Source of the DNA: Novosphingobium sp. SG751A
GTDB taxonomy: Bacteria > Pseudomonadota > Alphaproteobacteria > Sphingomonadales > Sphingomonadaceae
Length of the DNA: 64,000 bases
Assembly (NCBI RefSeq): GCF_013149295.1
Contig: NZ_JABGCB010000014.1
Coordinates: 62,001 to 126,000, forward strand
Direction: 5' to 3'
Shown: piece by piece, positions 51,527 to 60,779 of the stretch
How the letters are laid out: each line of letters starts with the position of its first letter
Position numbering within the stretch: position 1 is the first letter of the stretch
Notes under the pieces: model-generated
What the model was told of the DNA's origin: nothing
What the model saw: only the letters and a program-made list of their open reading frames with translations
Databases searched by the model: none
Position numbers and translations under genes: made by a program

Positions 51527-52816
51527 ATGGCAAATGTGACCGTTGTCGGCGCCCAATGGGGCGACGAGGGCAAAGGCAAGATCGTCGACTGGCTGGCCAG
51601 CCGCGCCGATGTGGTGGTGCGTTTTCAGGGCGGCCATAATGCCGGCCACACGCTGGTCGTGGGCGAAAAGGTGTACAAGCTCTCGCTGCTGCCCAGCGGC
51701 ATTGTGACCGGCACGCTCTCGATCATCGGCAATGGTGTGGTGCTCGACCCCTGGGCGCTCAAGGCCGAGATCGAGAAGCTGGAATCGCAGGGCGTTGTCA
51801 TCAACACCGAGAATTTCTCGATTGCCGAAAACTGCCCGCTGATCCTGCCGATGCACCGCGATCTGGACGCTCTGCGCGAAACCGCTGCGGGCGCCGGCAA
51901 GATCGGCACCACCGGTCGCGGCATTGGCCCGGCCTATGAGGACAAGGTCGGCCGCCGCGCGATCCGCGTGTGCGATTTGGCGCATCTCGACTCGCTTGAT
52001 GCCCAGCTTGACCGCCTTTGCGCCCATCACGATGCGCTGCGCGCCGGTTTCGGCCAGCCTGCGGTGGACCGTGAAGCGCTGATCGCGCAGCTGAAGGAAA
52101 TCGCGCCTTTCGTGCTGCAATTTGCCGAACCGGTATGGAAGCGGTTGAACACGGTGAAGAAGGCGGGCGCCCGCGTGCTGTTCGAAGGCGCGCAGGGCGT
52201 GCTGCTCGACGTTGACCACGGCACCTATCCGTTTGTGACCAGCTCGAACACGGTGTCGGGCACGGCTGCTTCGGGCTCGGGCATGGGCCCGTCCTCGGCC
52301 GGTTTCGTGCTGGGCATTGTGAAGGCCTATACGACTCGGGTCGGCTCGGGCCCGTTCCCGACCGAACTGGAGGACGAAGTGGGCCAGCGTCTGGGCGAGC
52401 GCGGCCATGAATTCGGCACCGTCACGGGCCGCAAACGCCGCTGCGGCTGGTTCGACGCGGTGCTGGTGCGCCAGTCTTGCGCCATTTCGGGCGTAACCGG
52501 CATTGCGCTGACCAAGGTCGATGTTCTGGACGGGATGAAGACGGTCAAGATCTGCACCGGCTATCGCCTGCGCGGCAAGGTTTTGGATTATTATCCTTCG
52601 CACGCTGCCGATCAGGCTGCTGTTGAGCCGATCTATGAAGAAATGGAAGGTTGGGAAGGCACGACCGCCGGTGCGCGTTCGTGGGCTGATCTGCCCGCAC
52701 AGGCGATCAAGTATATCCAGCGCGTGCAGGAATTGATCGAAACGCCGGTTGCACTGGTTTCGACCAGCCCCGAGCGTGAGGACACGATTCTGGTGCGCGA
52801 TCCCTTTATCGATTGA
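51527..52816 (+). CDS. purA: Adenylosuccinate synthetase PurA
   Basis: PurA converts IMP to adenylosuccinate using GTP (429 aa). It begins VTVVGAQWGDEGKGKIVDWL, followed by VVRFQGGHNAGHTLVV. Later motifs are TTGRGIGPAYEDKVGRRAI, FEGAQGVLLDVDHGTYPFVT, and KRRCGWFDAV. The gene is followed by a strong intrinsic terminator. Confidence 0.98.
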   Translation: MANVTVVGAQWGDEGKGKIVDWLASRADVVVRFQGGHNAGHTLVVGEKVYKLSLLPSGIVTGTLSIIGNGVVLDPWALKAEIEKLESQGVVINTENFSIAENCPLILPMHRDLDALRETAAGAGKIGTTGRGIGPAYEDKVGRRAIRVCDLAHLDSLDAQLDRLCAHHDALRAGFGQPAVDREALIAQLKEIAPFVLQFAEPVWKRLNTVKKAGARVLFEGAQGVLLDVDHGTYPFVTSSNTVSGTAASGSGMGPSSAGFVLGIVKAYTTRVGSGPFPTELEDEVGQRLGERGHEFGTVTGRKRRCGWFDAVLVRQSCAISGVTGIALTKVDVLDGMKTVKICTGYRLRGKVLDYYPSHAADQAAVEPIYEEMEGWEGTTAGARSWADLPAQAIKYIQRVQELIETPVALVSTSPEREDTILVRDPFID

Positions 52817-52835
52817 TATTGATTCCAAGGGTTTG

Positions 52836-52882
52836 AAAAGGGCCGTCCGGCTGCCTTTATGGGGCAGTCGGGCGGCCCTTTT
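52836..52882 (+). terminator. Intrinsic terminator of purA
   Basis: AAAAGGGCCGTCCGGCTGCC pairs with the complement at 52863-52882 to form a 20-bp stem with two G-U pairs. The stem ends in TTTT on the plus strand and in AAAA at its base, so it may work both ways. It starts 20 bp after the purA stop. Confidence 0.85.
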
Positions 52883-53026
52883 CGTTTGGCGTGCCAATTG
52901 CCTCCGAAACGGATGATCTGTTCTTCCATGTTTTCCAAATGTTCCATTTTTGATCTTGACGATGTTCTGGTTTGTTCTAGGTTCTACGTATTCCTACTAG
53001 GAACTTGAAAGACGGAGTCGGATATC

Positions 53027-54040
53027 ATGCTCAATGCGCCCTATGCTGGTTTTTCGGATGCCGCCGATGATTTCGCCTATGGTTCGAGCCATGATGTCTC
53101 GGGCCTGCGGATGAAGGTTTCGATCTTTGCCGATCGCCCGCATCTGCGCGATCAGATGCGCGAGGATGCCGAAGGCGCCGGTTTCCGTCTGGCTCAGGCC
53201 AGCCCGATTGCCCACCTGCTCTCGGGCGAGGCGATGCCGCTGGGCGATGTTGTGCTGCTCGATTGCCCGGTGGTCGATGGTGAAGTGCTGGCGGCGCTTT
53301 CGCGGCTGGATCTGCGCGCGGGCCATACCGGCGCGGCGCTGGTGGTGTCGACCAGTGTGGATGCGCTTGACGATGTGTTCGGTTGCCTCGATCAGTCAGA
53401 CCCGCAAATTCTGGTCAATCCCAGCCGCGCCGAACGCCTGATCGCGCTGGGTCAGGTGATGGCGCGGATGCCGGCCAAGCGCGTCCGCGAATTGTCGGAT
53501 GAGGATCGCATGGTGCTGCTGCGTCTGACCGAACAGGTCACGCAGATTGGCGAGCGGTTGAACACGCTGACGCCCGGCATGAGCGGCGCGGCAACACAGG
53601 CAACCCCAGCGCAGAATAACGCCGCCTTCCGCTTTGACGGCATCGCCAAGGATCCCGCAGGCGACAAGCTGGTGAATGCGCCGCGGCCGCAAATGCCCGA
53701 TCCGCGCATGGTCCGCCGCATCATCCGCCAGCGTCAGATGCGCGCGCGCTTCTTCGACGGAGATCTGTTTGCCGATCCGGCATGGGATATGCTGCTCGAC
53801 CTGACGGCGGCCCATGTAGAAAAGGCCAAGGTGTCGGTCACCAGCCTGTGCATCGCGTCGAGCGTGCCGCCCACCACCGCGCTGCGCTGGATCGGCCAGA
53901 TGACCGAGGCGGGGCTGCTCAAGCGGATCGAGGATGAATCAGACCGTCGCCGTGCTTTCATCACCCTTACCGACAAGGCCGCCGATGCGATGGCGGGCTA
54001 TTTCGCCGACCTTGGCAATTCGGCCAGCCGCGCGGTGTGA
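53027..54040 (+). CDS. MarR-type regulator with an extra N-terminal domain
   Basis: The 337-aa protein ends in a winged-helix domain like MarR (VTSLCIASSVPPTTALRWIG, then LLKRIEDESDRRRAFITLTD). The first 150 residues resemble a receiver-like fold by pattern (VVLLDCPVVDGEVLAAL, ALVVSTSVDALDDVF), but lack clear phosphorylation residues. A low-complexity linker joins them. A possible promoter TTGACG (52957) and imperfect repeat GTTCTAG/CTAGGAAC (52974-53004) lie upstream and may allow autoregulation. Targets are unknown. Confidence 0.7.
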   Translation: MLNAPYAGFSDAADDFAYGSSHDVSGLRMKVSIFADRPHLRDQMREDAEGAGFRLAQASPIAHLLSGEAMPLGDVVLLDCPVVDGEVLAALSRLDLRAGHTGAALVVSTSVDALDDVFGCLDQSDPQILVNPSRAERLIALGQVMARMPAKRVRELSDEDRMVLLRLTEQVTQIGERLNTLTPGMSGAATQATPAQNNAAFRFDGIAKDPAGDKLVNAPRPQMPDPRMVRRIIRQRQMRARFFDGDLFADPAWDMLLDLTAAHVEKAKVSVTSLCIASSVPPTTALRWIGQMTEAGLLKRIEDESDRRRAFITLTDKAADAMAGYFADLGNSASRAV

Positions 54041-54068
54041 AGAAAAGGGGGCCGGGCGCCCCCTTCGT

Positions 54069-54605
54069 TCAGGGATGGGCGCTGACCGCGGGCTTGGGTT
54101 GAAAGCTCAGGCGCAGCGGGATGATTTCTCCATCGGGCTTGAGGCGAAAACGCAGGATCCCCTGTTGTGCCGGATTGCTCAGCGCGCGCTGCAATCCGGC
54201 GGCATCACTTTGGGGCACGAAGAGACGGCCTTCGCGTGGAACGGTTGAGGTCCGGCGCGGGCCTTGCGGGGGTGTTCGGGCGATGCCCTGACAATCCTTG
54301 GCCTGATCCTGATCGGTCATCGTGGTCGTGCGGCGGATGGCGGGGGCCTCGCCCTCGATACAGAGCCGGGTGAGGGAGGATGCGCCTTCGCCGGCAAAAC
54401 CCGGCGTCAGGGAGGCCGCACTGTCCTCGGGCCAGATATAGGTGAAGCGGACATAATGCCCGCGCAGCAGGTCCCGCGGGTCATAGCCGGTCACGGCCAC
54501 GTCCCATTCCACGCCCTGCGCCGCCGATTGCCGCGTTGCGAGCCAGCTGTAGCCAAGGCCCGCCAGCGGCAGCGCGATGGCCAATGTGCGCAGCAGACCG
54601 CGCAT
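54069..54605 (-). CDS. GDYXXLXY-domain membrane protein
   Basis: The 178-aa protein has an N-terminal membrane anchor (LLRTLAIALPLAGLGYSWLA). The family-like motif is YDPRDLLRGHYVRFTY. The rest is probably periplasmic. Its start overlaps the stop of the DUF2157 gene (TGATG). These two families occur together in many bacteria, and their function is unknown. Confidence 0.78.
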   Translation of the reverse strand: MRGLLRTLAIALPLAGLGYSWLATRQSAAQGVEWDVAVTGYDPRDLLRGHYVRFTYIWPEDSAASLTPGFAGEGASSLTRLCIEGEAPAIRRTTTMTDQDQAKDCQGIARTPPQGPRRTSTVPREGRLFVPQSDAAGLQRALSNPAQQGILRFRLKPDGEIIPLRLSFQPKPAVSAHP

Positions 54606-55765
54606 CACGCGATCCCCCGCGCCGGAGCAAAATGACGGGTGATGCGCAATGCTCCCCATGCCACGCCCAGCACCAGCAGCCCGCCAAGGATCAGCCCGAC
54701 CCCACTGGCCAGCAATCCGCCCGCCTCTTCAAAAGCCAGAATGATCAGCCGCAGCGCTACCACCGCGACGGCCATCTGAAACGCCCAGCGCGTCTGGGCA
54801 TGAAGCGCCGCCCCGGCCAGCCCGGCCCACAGCACCATGAACAGCAGCCCCACCGCCAACCCATGCCCGCCCAGTCGGTCCGCCGCCAGCATGGCCAGCG
54901 CCAGCATGCCGAAGACGGCGGCGCCGGCTTTGCCTTGCGCCGTGCGGTCTGCTTGCCAAAGCGCCAGCCCTGCCAGACCCAGCACCCCCGCCACCGCCAT
55001 CAGTGCCGCATCGACATTGCCCTGCCGATCACCCGCCCCGTTCCCATGCCCCCAATCGCCAAAGCCCGAGATGATGACAAACAGGCTGACCGCGCCGATG
55101 GCATAGGCAAAGCCGATCTGGCCCAGCCGTCCCCAAAATCCCCCGCGCGCCGAACCGCCGATCATAAAGGCCGAAAGCGGTGTCAATAAAACAGGCAGCG
55201 CGCATTCGATGGCGCCCCGGATCACGCCCGGCCCGGCCTGTCCGGCCGAAAAGCCCAGCGCCGGATCGCCAAAGCGCATCCATGGCAGCGCGATGCATCC
55301 CCCCGCCAGCAACGTGGCCGAGAGCCAGCCTTGACCCGCGCCCAGCAGCAGCGGGGAAAACAGCCCCAGCCACAGGCCAATGGCCATCCATGTCGGCGAA
55401 CTGGTCTGATAGACCTGTCCCAGATGGCCGATGAAGCCCAGACCCAGCACGGCAAAGACGAAGATCCCGACCTCGGCCCAGCGCCGCGCGGTATCGGCCC
55501 CCTGCGTCGGCAAGGCCCAGAGCGCAGCCCCCAGCCCCAGCAGCAGGGCGGCATGGAGCGCGAGTCGCGTTTCGCCATCGATGGCCGCCCAATTGGCCGC
55601 CACCAGCGAGATGATGCCCAGCCCTATCGACAATCCGGCCAGCCCCACCACCGCCCAGAGCGCGACCGGGCGGCTATGTTGCGCCTCCCATGCGCGGATG
55701 CGGTCGGCGGCGGCCGCGTCGATCAGTCCCGCCGCCACCCATGCCTTCAGTTTGCGTTCAGCCAT
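54605..55765 (-). CDS. DUF2157 multi-pass membrane protein
   Basis: The 386-aa protein begins with a soluble helical DUF2157 domain (KLKAWVAAGLIDAAAADRIR) followed by about ten membrane segments. Function is unknown. It is the first gene of a two-gene unit with the GDYXXLXY protein. It is divergent from the DUF4139 genes. Confidence 0.8.
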   Translation of the reverse strand: MAERKLKAWVAAGLIDAAAADRIRAWEAQHSRPVALWAVVGLAGLSIGLGIISLVAANWAAIDGETRLALHAALLLGLGAALWALPTQGADTARRWAEVGIFVFAVLGLGFIGHLGQVYQTSSPTWMAIGLWLGLFSPLLLGAGQGWLSATLLAGGCIALPWMRFGDPALGFSAGQAGPGVIRGAIECALPVLLTPLSAFMIGGSARGGFWGRLGQIGFAYAIGAVSLFVIISGFGDWGHGNGAGDRQGNVDAALMAVAGVLGLAGLALWQADRTAQGKAGAAVFGMLALAMLAADRLGGHGLAVGLLFMVLWAGLAGAALHAQTRWAFQMAVAVVALRLIILAFEEAGGLLASGVGLILGGLLVLGVAWGALRITRHFAPARGIA

Positions 55766-55843
55766 AAAATCATCATGCTATGGCAGCAGTAAAGGTCAAG
55801 CTAACTTGGCACATAGATTATGGCGATAAGGGGCGATGCAAAG

Positions 55844-57328
55844 ATGAAGCGGCAAGCGGCAAATTGGGCGCCTTTGTTGTTGGGCGCGATGACTTGTGGT
55901 GCAGGGGCATGGGGCGCCGGCGCCCATGCGGCTCCGGCCAGCGCGCAGGGTCAGGTGGCGATCACCATTTATAACAATGATCTGGCGCTGGTTCAGGATG
56001 TGCGGCAGCTTGATTTGCCCAAGGGGCGGGCCTTGACCGAATTCGCCGATGTCTCGGCCCAGATCCGGCCCGAAACGGTGACGATTGCCGCGCCGGGCGC
56101 GGGCGTGGTCGAACAGAATTTCGATTATGATCTGCTCAGCCCCGAAAGGCTGGTGGACAAGGGCGTGGGACAGGCGGTGACGATCATCCGCACCAACCGC
56201 GCCACGGGCGTGGAAACCACCGAGCGCGGCACGATCCTTGCCAATAATAACGGCACGCTGGTCCAGATCGGCAACCGGATCGAAGTGCTGGGCGATATGG
56301 ATGCGCGCCTCGTGTTCGACCAGTTGCCCGAGGGCCTCAAGGCGCGGCCCACGCTCTCGGTCACGCTGGATGCGGCGCAGGCGGGGCGCAGGCCGGTGGC
56401 GCTCTCCTATCTCTCGCGCGGGTTCAGTTGGAAGGCTGATTACGTGGCCATGTTCGATGAAAAGGCGGGCAAGCTGGATGTGCAGGGCTGGGTCACGCTG
56501 AACAACACCAGCGGGACGACCTATCCGGCTGCCAAACTGCTGCTGGTGGCGGGCGCAGTGGGCGACGGCGCGCCACAGCCCCGTTTTCGCCCGGCCCGGC
56601 CCGTGGGCATTGTCGGCACGCAGGCCGCATCCCGCGAACAACTGGGCGATTTCTACCTCTACCCCATCGCCAACCCCACCACGCTGGCGCAGGCCCAGCA
56701 AAAGCAGGTCAGCTTTCTGGACGTGAAAGGCGCGAGCGCAACCAAGTCCTATTGGTATCGCAACGCATGGCTCGCCACCAACGACGAGGCGCAGAGCTTT
56801 GCCAGCGTCATCAACTTTTCCAATGCGCGCGAGGGTGGATTGGGCGATGCGCTGCCTGCGGGCACGGTGCGGGTCTATATGCGCGATGCATCCGGCGCAC
56901 CGCAATTCGTGGGCGAGGACAATATTGGCCACACGCCGATGGGATCGACGCTGGCGCTGAAAACCGGCGATGCGTTTGATGTGAAGATCCAGCCCACGGT
57001 GGAAAAGCGCGAGAAGATCGACAGCGCCGAATGGGAGCGCGTGGCCCAATACCGCATCACCCGCGACGGCCAGAGCCAGATCGTTTCGGTGGACGCGCCC
57101 AAGACTTATTGGCGCACCCATATGGCCTATCGCCTGACCAATGCACGCGCCGTGCCGGTCACGGTCGAGGTGGTGCAGGCGGGGCTTGATCGCGGGTGGC
57201 ACGACACACGCGTTTCGGCCGAGAGCGCCAAGGGCGAACAGCGCAATGCCGACGAGCGGGTCTGGAAGATCACCATCCCCGCGCAAGGCTCGGTCAACCT
57301 GACCGCGCAGATCGATGCGCGGTATTGA
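55844..57328 (+). CDS. Secreted DUF4139 protein, first of a pair
   Basis: The 494-aa protein has a signal-like N-terminus (LLLGAMTCGAGAWGAGAHAA) and a beta-rich DUF4139 body. Typical segments are VAITIYNNDLALVQDVRQLD, LSYLSRGFSWKADYVAMFDE and the late VTVEVVQAG with WKITIPAQGSVNLTAQ. Function is unknown. The ATG at 55844 is preferred over 55820 because it begins the signal peptide. The next gene overlaps or abuts and encodes a paralogue. Confidence 0.78.
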   Translation: MKRQAANWAPLLLGAMTCGAGAWGAGAHAAPASAQGQVAITIYNNDLALVQDVRQLDLPKGRALTEFADVSAQIRPETVTIAAPGAGVVEQNFDYDLLSPERLVDKGVGQAVTIIRTNRATGVETTERGTILANNNGTLVQIGNRIEVLGDMDARLVFDQLPEGLKARPTLSVTLDAAQAGRRPVALSYLSRGFSWKADYVAMFDEKAGKLDVQGWVTLNNTSGTTYPAAKLLLVAGAVGDGAPQPRFRPARPVGIVGTQAASREQLGDFYLYPIANPTTLAQAQQKQVSFLDVKGASATKSYWYRNAWLATNDEAQSFASVINFSNAREGGLGDALPAGTVRVYMRDASGAPQFVGEDNIGHTPMGSTLALKTGDAFDVKIQPTVEKREKIDSAEWERVAQYRITRDGQSQIVSVDAPKTYWRTHMAYRLTNARAVPVTVEVVQAGLDRGWHDTRVSAESAKGEQRNADERVWKITIPAQGSVNLTAQIDARY

Positions 57329-57330
57329 TC

Positions 57331-58851
57331 GTGCGGGCGATGGTGCTGGGCGCGGCTCTGATGGCCGCCGCGCCCATTCAGGCGCAACAGATCGTGACAT
57401 CACCCGCCCCGGCAAAGGTGGCGGTGACCATCTATCGCGCGCCCGACCGCGATGCGGGGCAGGCGATCGACCCGGCATGGCTGCGCGGCTATGCGCTGAT
57501 TTCCGAAGAGCGCGAGGTGATGATCCCGGCGGGCGACGCCACGATCCGTTTCGAGGGCGTGGCGGCGGGGATGATGGCCGAAACCGCGCTGGTCGAAGGG
57601 CTGGGCGCGGGGGTCTCGGAAAAGAACCTTGATGCGGAGCTGCTCTCACCGCGCAATCTTTACGCGCGCGCCTTTGGCCGCCCGGTCACGCTGCGTCGCA
57701 CTGATGCCAAGGGGCATACCCGCGAGGAGGAGGCGATCATCCGATCCGCGCCCGACGGCGCGGCGATTGTTCAGACCAAGGCGGGTTTCGAGATCGCCAA
57801 TTGCGGGGGATTGAAGGATGCCATCGCCTATGACGGCCTGCCCGAGGGGCTGAACGCGCGGCCCACTCTGTCTATCGCCACCCATGCGGCTTTGGCGCAA
57901 AAGGCGCGAGTGCGGCTGACCTATCTGGCATGGGGTTTTGATTGGCAGGCGCATTATGTCGTCAAACTGGCCCCCGGTGCGCAGGCCGCAGAGATGACCG
58001 CATGGGTCACGCTGGCCAATGGCGACACGACCGGATTTGCGCAGGCGCAGGCGGCCGTTGTGGGCGGCAAGCCCAAATTCGAACAAAGCCGCGAGGAACC
58101 CGCCCAGACGCAGGAACTGGTGCTGCATTGCCAGCTTTCGCCGGTGCAGGCACCCTTGGTTGAAACCATGCCGGTCTATGCCCCCGCGCCGCCGCCCGCG
58201 CCGGTGGCGATGATGGCCGATGTTGTGGTCACGGCAAAAAGGATGATGGCCCCCGTTGTGGTGAAAGAGGAAGTGCTGGGCGATCTGCGGCTCTATCGCG
58301 TGCCTATGCCCACCAATGTGGCGGCCCATGCGCAAAAGCAGGTGGCGCTGATGGCCGCGCGGCGGGTGAAACTGGGGCTGATCCACCGGGCCGATGTGGA
58401 TGTGGGCGCCCAAGATGGCGAGAGCCGGCAGGCGCGCATCCGGTTGCGCATGGCCAACCGCAAGGTCGACGGGCTGGGCCTTGCGCTGCCCGCTGGCGGG
58501 GTGGCGGTGGTGCAGCAGGTGGGCGCGGCGGCGCTGCCGGTGGGTGAGGGCGCGATGGACGATAAGGCTGTGGGCGAGACGGCCAATATCGAGATCGGCG
58601 CTTCGCCGCAGGTGCGGTTGGAAAGCAGGACGCGGCGGATCAATGATCGCGAGGAGGCGATCACTGCCACCGTGCGCAATGCCAACCGCTGGCCGGTGCA
58701 TTTCGAATCGCAGCAACTGCTGCCCGACGGCGCGCGGATGGTTTCGGCCTCGGCAAAGCTGGGGCGGCAGGACGGGCATCCGCTTTGGGCGGTGACGATC
58801 CCGGCGGGGGGCAAGGTCAGCCTCCGTTATCGATTGCAGTTGCCGCGCTGA
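57331..58851 (+). CDS. Secreted DUF4139 protein, second of a pair
   Basis: The 506-aa paralogue of the preceding protein has a signal peptide (MVLGAALMAAAPIQAQ). It shares LTYLAWGFDWQAHYVVKLAP and ends with WAVTIPAGGKVSLRYRLQLP. Residues about 290-305 read MMADVVVTAKRMMAPVV, like the start of TonB-dependent receptor plugs (VVVTAxR). The start is either GTG at 57331 or ATG at 57340, both shortly after the previous stop. Function is unknown. Confidence 0.72.
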   Translation: MRAMVLGAALMAAAPIQAQQIVTSPAPAKVAVTIYRAPDRDAGQAIDPAWLRGYALISEEREVMIPAGDATIRFEGVAAGMMAETALVEGLGAGVSEKNLDAELLSPRNLYARAFGRPVTLRRTDAKGHTREEEAIIRSAPDGAAIVQTKAGFEIANCGGLKDAIAYDGLPEGLNARPTLSIATHAALAQKARVRLTYLAWGFDWQAHYVVKLAPGAQAAEMTAWVTLANGDTTGFAQAQAAVVGGKPKFEQSREEPAQTQELVLHCQLSPVQAPLVETMPVYAPAPPPAPVAMMADVVVTAKRMMAPVVVKEEVLGDLRLYRVPMPTNVAAHAQKQVALMAARRVKLGLIHRADVDVGAQDGESRQARIRLRMANRKVDGLGLALPAGGVAVVQQVGAAALPVGEGAMDDKAVGETANIEIGASPQVRLESRTRRINDREEAITATVRNANRWPVHFESQQLLPDGARMVSASAKLGRQDGHPLWAVTIPAGGKVSLRYRLQLPR

Positions 58852-59002
58852 AGGACGCTTTGAAAAGCATCGGCTTTTTGTCCTGATCGGACCAATTGGG
58901 TGAAAACTCCGCGCAAACTGCAAGGCTCTGTGCATCTTTTGCATTCGCAAAATCGGCGCAAAGCCTTGCGTGCAACTGCACAAATTGGCATTGGCGCCCA
59001 AT

Positions 59003-59021
59003 CTGTATATATTCCATACAG
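59003..59021. promoter_or_regulatory. Palindrome upstream of a MarR gene
   Basis: CTGTATATATTCCATACAG has perfect 6-bp arms (CTGTAT/ATACAG) separated by 7 bp. It lies 36 bp before the GTG start of the MarR gene. MarR proteins often bind such palindromes in their own promoter, so autoregulation is likely. Confidence 0.45.
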
Positions 59022-59057
59022 TCATTGGCACTACCACCCAGAAAGGTTCCCCCGCCC

Positions 59058-59582
59058 GTGCTCGATTCTCGCGCTCCTCGCCGCCGATTGAACGATGTCG
59101 ATGTTGCCGAAATCGAAGTGCCCGAAACCGACGGGCTGGCGGGCGCGATCAATACGGCGGGGCTGGAAAGCCTGCTGGGTTTCAATCTGGGCATTGCCTA
59201 TGCGGCGCTTTCGTTCGACCTTGATCCGGCGCTGCGGCTGATGGATCTGACCCCCAAGCAGACCTCGATCCTCTGGCTGGTTCAGGCCAATCCGGGCGTG
59301 ACGCAATCCCAGCTTGCCCGCCTGTTCCGCATGCGCCGCGCCACCATCCACCAGATGATCGCCAGCCTGACGCGCAAAAGCCTGCTGGTGCTGGAAAGCA
59401 TCGAGAGCGATCGGCGCGCGCAGGGCCTGTTCATCACCGAGGCGGGCAAGGTCGCCTTGGTCGAGGCGCAAAAGGTGGTGGTGCCCATCGAGAATGCCTT
59501 TGCGGGCGTGCTGACCGAGGCGGAAATGGGCATGGCGCTGGAACTGCTGCAAAAAATTCAGGCCGGGCGGAAGCTGGGCTAA
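59058..59582 (+). CDS. MarR-family transcriptional regulator
   Basis: The 174-aa regulator has a winged-helix core: LTPKQTSILWLVQANPGVTQ, then SQLARLFRMRRATIHQMIAS and a wing LLVLESIESDRRAQGLFITE. The GTG at 59058 is preferred because upstream in-frame codons overlap promoter-like sequence. The ligand is unknown. The ureohydrolase gene follows after 105 bp and is a possible target. Confidence 0.8.
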   Translation: MLDSRAPRRRLNDVDVAEIEVPETDGLAGAINTAGLESLLGFNLGIAYAALSFDLDPALRLMDLTPKQTSILWLVQANPGVTQSQLARLFRMRRATIHQMIASLTRKSLLVLESIESDRRAQGLFITEAGKVALVEAQKVVVPIENAFAGVLTEAEMGMALELLQKIQAGRKLG

Positions 59583-59687
59583 GCCTCTTCCCACCGCCTC
59601 CGCGCAAGGTAATACGCCATTTGCGCGATTGCCGCGCTCGCGTCTGCGCGGCCATCTCTGCATTATAATAAGCAGGGGTGAACAAAG

Positions 59688-60722
59688 ATGCCATTCGATC
59701 TGGATGAACTGCGCCGATTATACGCCGGGGCCGGAGGGGGCGATATGCATGACCCCCATTTGCGCGAAGTGGCAGGGCTGAATTTCAAGGATGGCGACAA
59801 ACGCCAGTGGCCCTTTGCCAATCCTTCGACGCTGCTGGGTGCGCCCTATATGCCGGGCGGGCTGAATTACGAATTGCTGCGCGGGCTGGATGTGGCGCTG
59901 ATCGGGGTGCCGATGGATCTGGGCGTGACCAACCGGCCCGGCGCGCGCTATGGCCCGCGCGCCTTGCGGGGCGTGGACCGGATCGGGCCTTATGAACATG
60001 CCTTGCGCATCGCGCCGATGAACATGCTGCGCGTGGCCGATCTGGGCGATGTGCCGATGAACAGCCGCTATGATCTGGCCGGATGCCATGCCGATATCGA
60101 GGCGGCCTATCGCACGATTGCGCGCACGCGGGCGGTGCCGCTTTCGGTGGGGGGCGATCATTCGATCACCGGCTCGATCATGAAGGGGCTGGCCGAACGC
60201 AGCGGGCCGATGGGGCTGGTCCAGATCGACGCCCATTGCGACACGGGCGGCATTTACGAAGGTTCGCGCTTTCACCACAGCGCGCCCTTTCGCGAGGCGG
60301 TGCTGGCGGGCGTGCTGGACCCGCGCCGCTGTGTTCAGATCGGCATTCGCGGCGGGGCGGCCTATCTCTGGGAATTTTCCCATGCCAGCGGGATGACCGT
60401 GATCCATGTCGAGGAGGTGCAGGAACGCGGCATCGACTGGGTCATCGCCAAGGCGCGCGAGGTGGTGGGCGACGGGCCGACCTATGTCAGCTTTGACGTG
60501 GACGCACTCGATCCGGCCTTTGCGCCGGGCACCGGCACGCCCGAGGTCGGCGGCCTGTCCACCCGGGAAGCGATTGCGATCCTGCGCGGGCTGGCGGGTA
60601 TCGACATCGTCGGGGGCGATGTGGTCGAGGTGGCGCCCGAATATGACCATGGCACGATCACCGCGCAGGCGGGTGCGCAGATGCTGTTTCAACTGCTCTG
60701 TCTGGTTGCGTTAAGAACATGA
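59688..60722 (+). CDS. Agmatinase/ureohydrolase-family enzyme
   Basis: The 344-aa protein is a binuclear manganese ureohydrolase. Metal motifs are SVGGDHSITGSI, QIDAHCDTGG and SFDVDALDPAFAPGTG. The family includes agmatinase, guanidinobutyrase, guanidinopropionase and guanidine hydrolases, which sequence reading alone does not separate. The N-terminal segment has NRPGARYGPRALR. A PutP-linked sensor kinase gene follows after 57 bp, suggesting control of guanidino or amine use. Confidence 0.85.
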   Translation: MPFDLDELRRLYAGAGGGDMHDPHLREVAGLNFKDGDKRQWPFANPSTLLGAPYMPGGLNYELLRGLDVALIGVPMDLGVTNRPGARYGPRALRGVDRIGPYEHALRIAPMNMLRVADLGDVPMNSRYDLAGCHADIEAAYRTIARTRAVPLSVGGDHSITGSIMKGLAERSGPMGLVQIDAHCDTGGIYEGSRFHHSAPFREAVLAGVLDPRRCVQIGIRGGAAYLWEFSHASGMTVIHVEEVQERGIDWVIAKAREVVGDGPTYVSFDVDALDPAFAPGTGTPEVGGLSTREAIAILRGLAGIDIVGGDVVEVAPEYDHGTITAQAGAQMLFQLLCLVALRT

Positions 60723-60779
60723 TCCATAGCCAGCGCCGCGCCGCCATGGCATGACCGGCCCCGAAAAAGGGGAGGGGCC

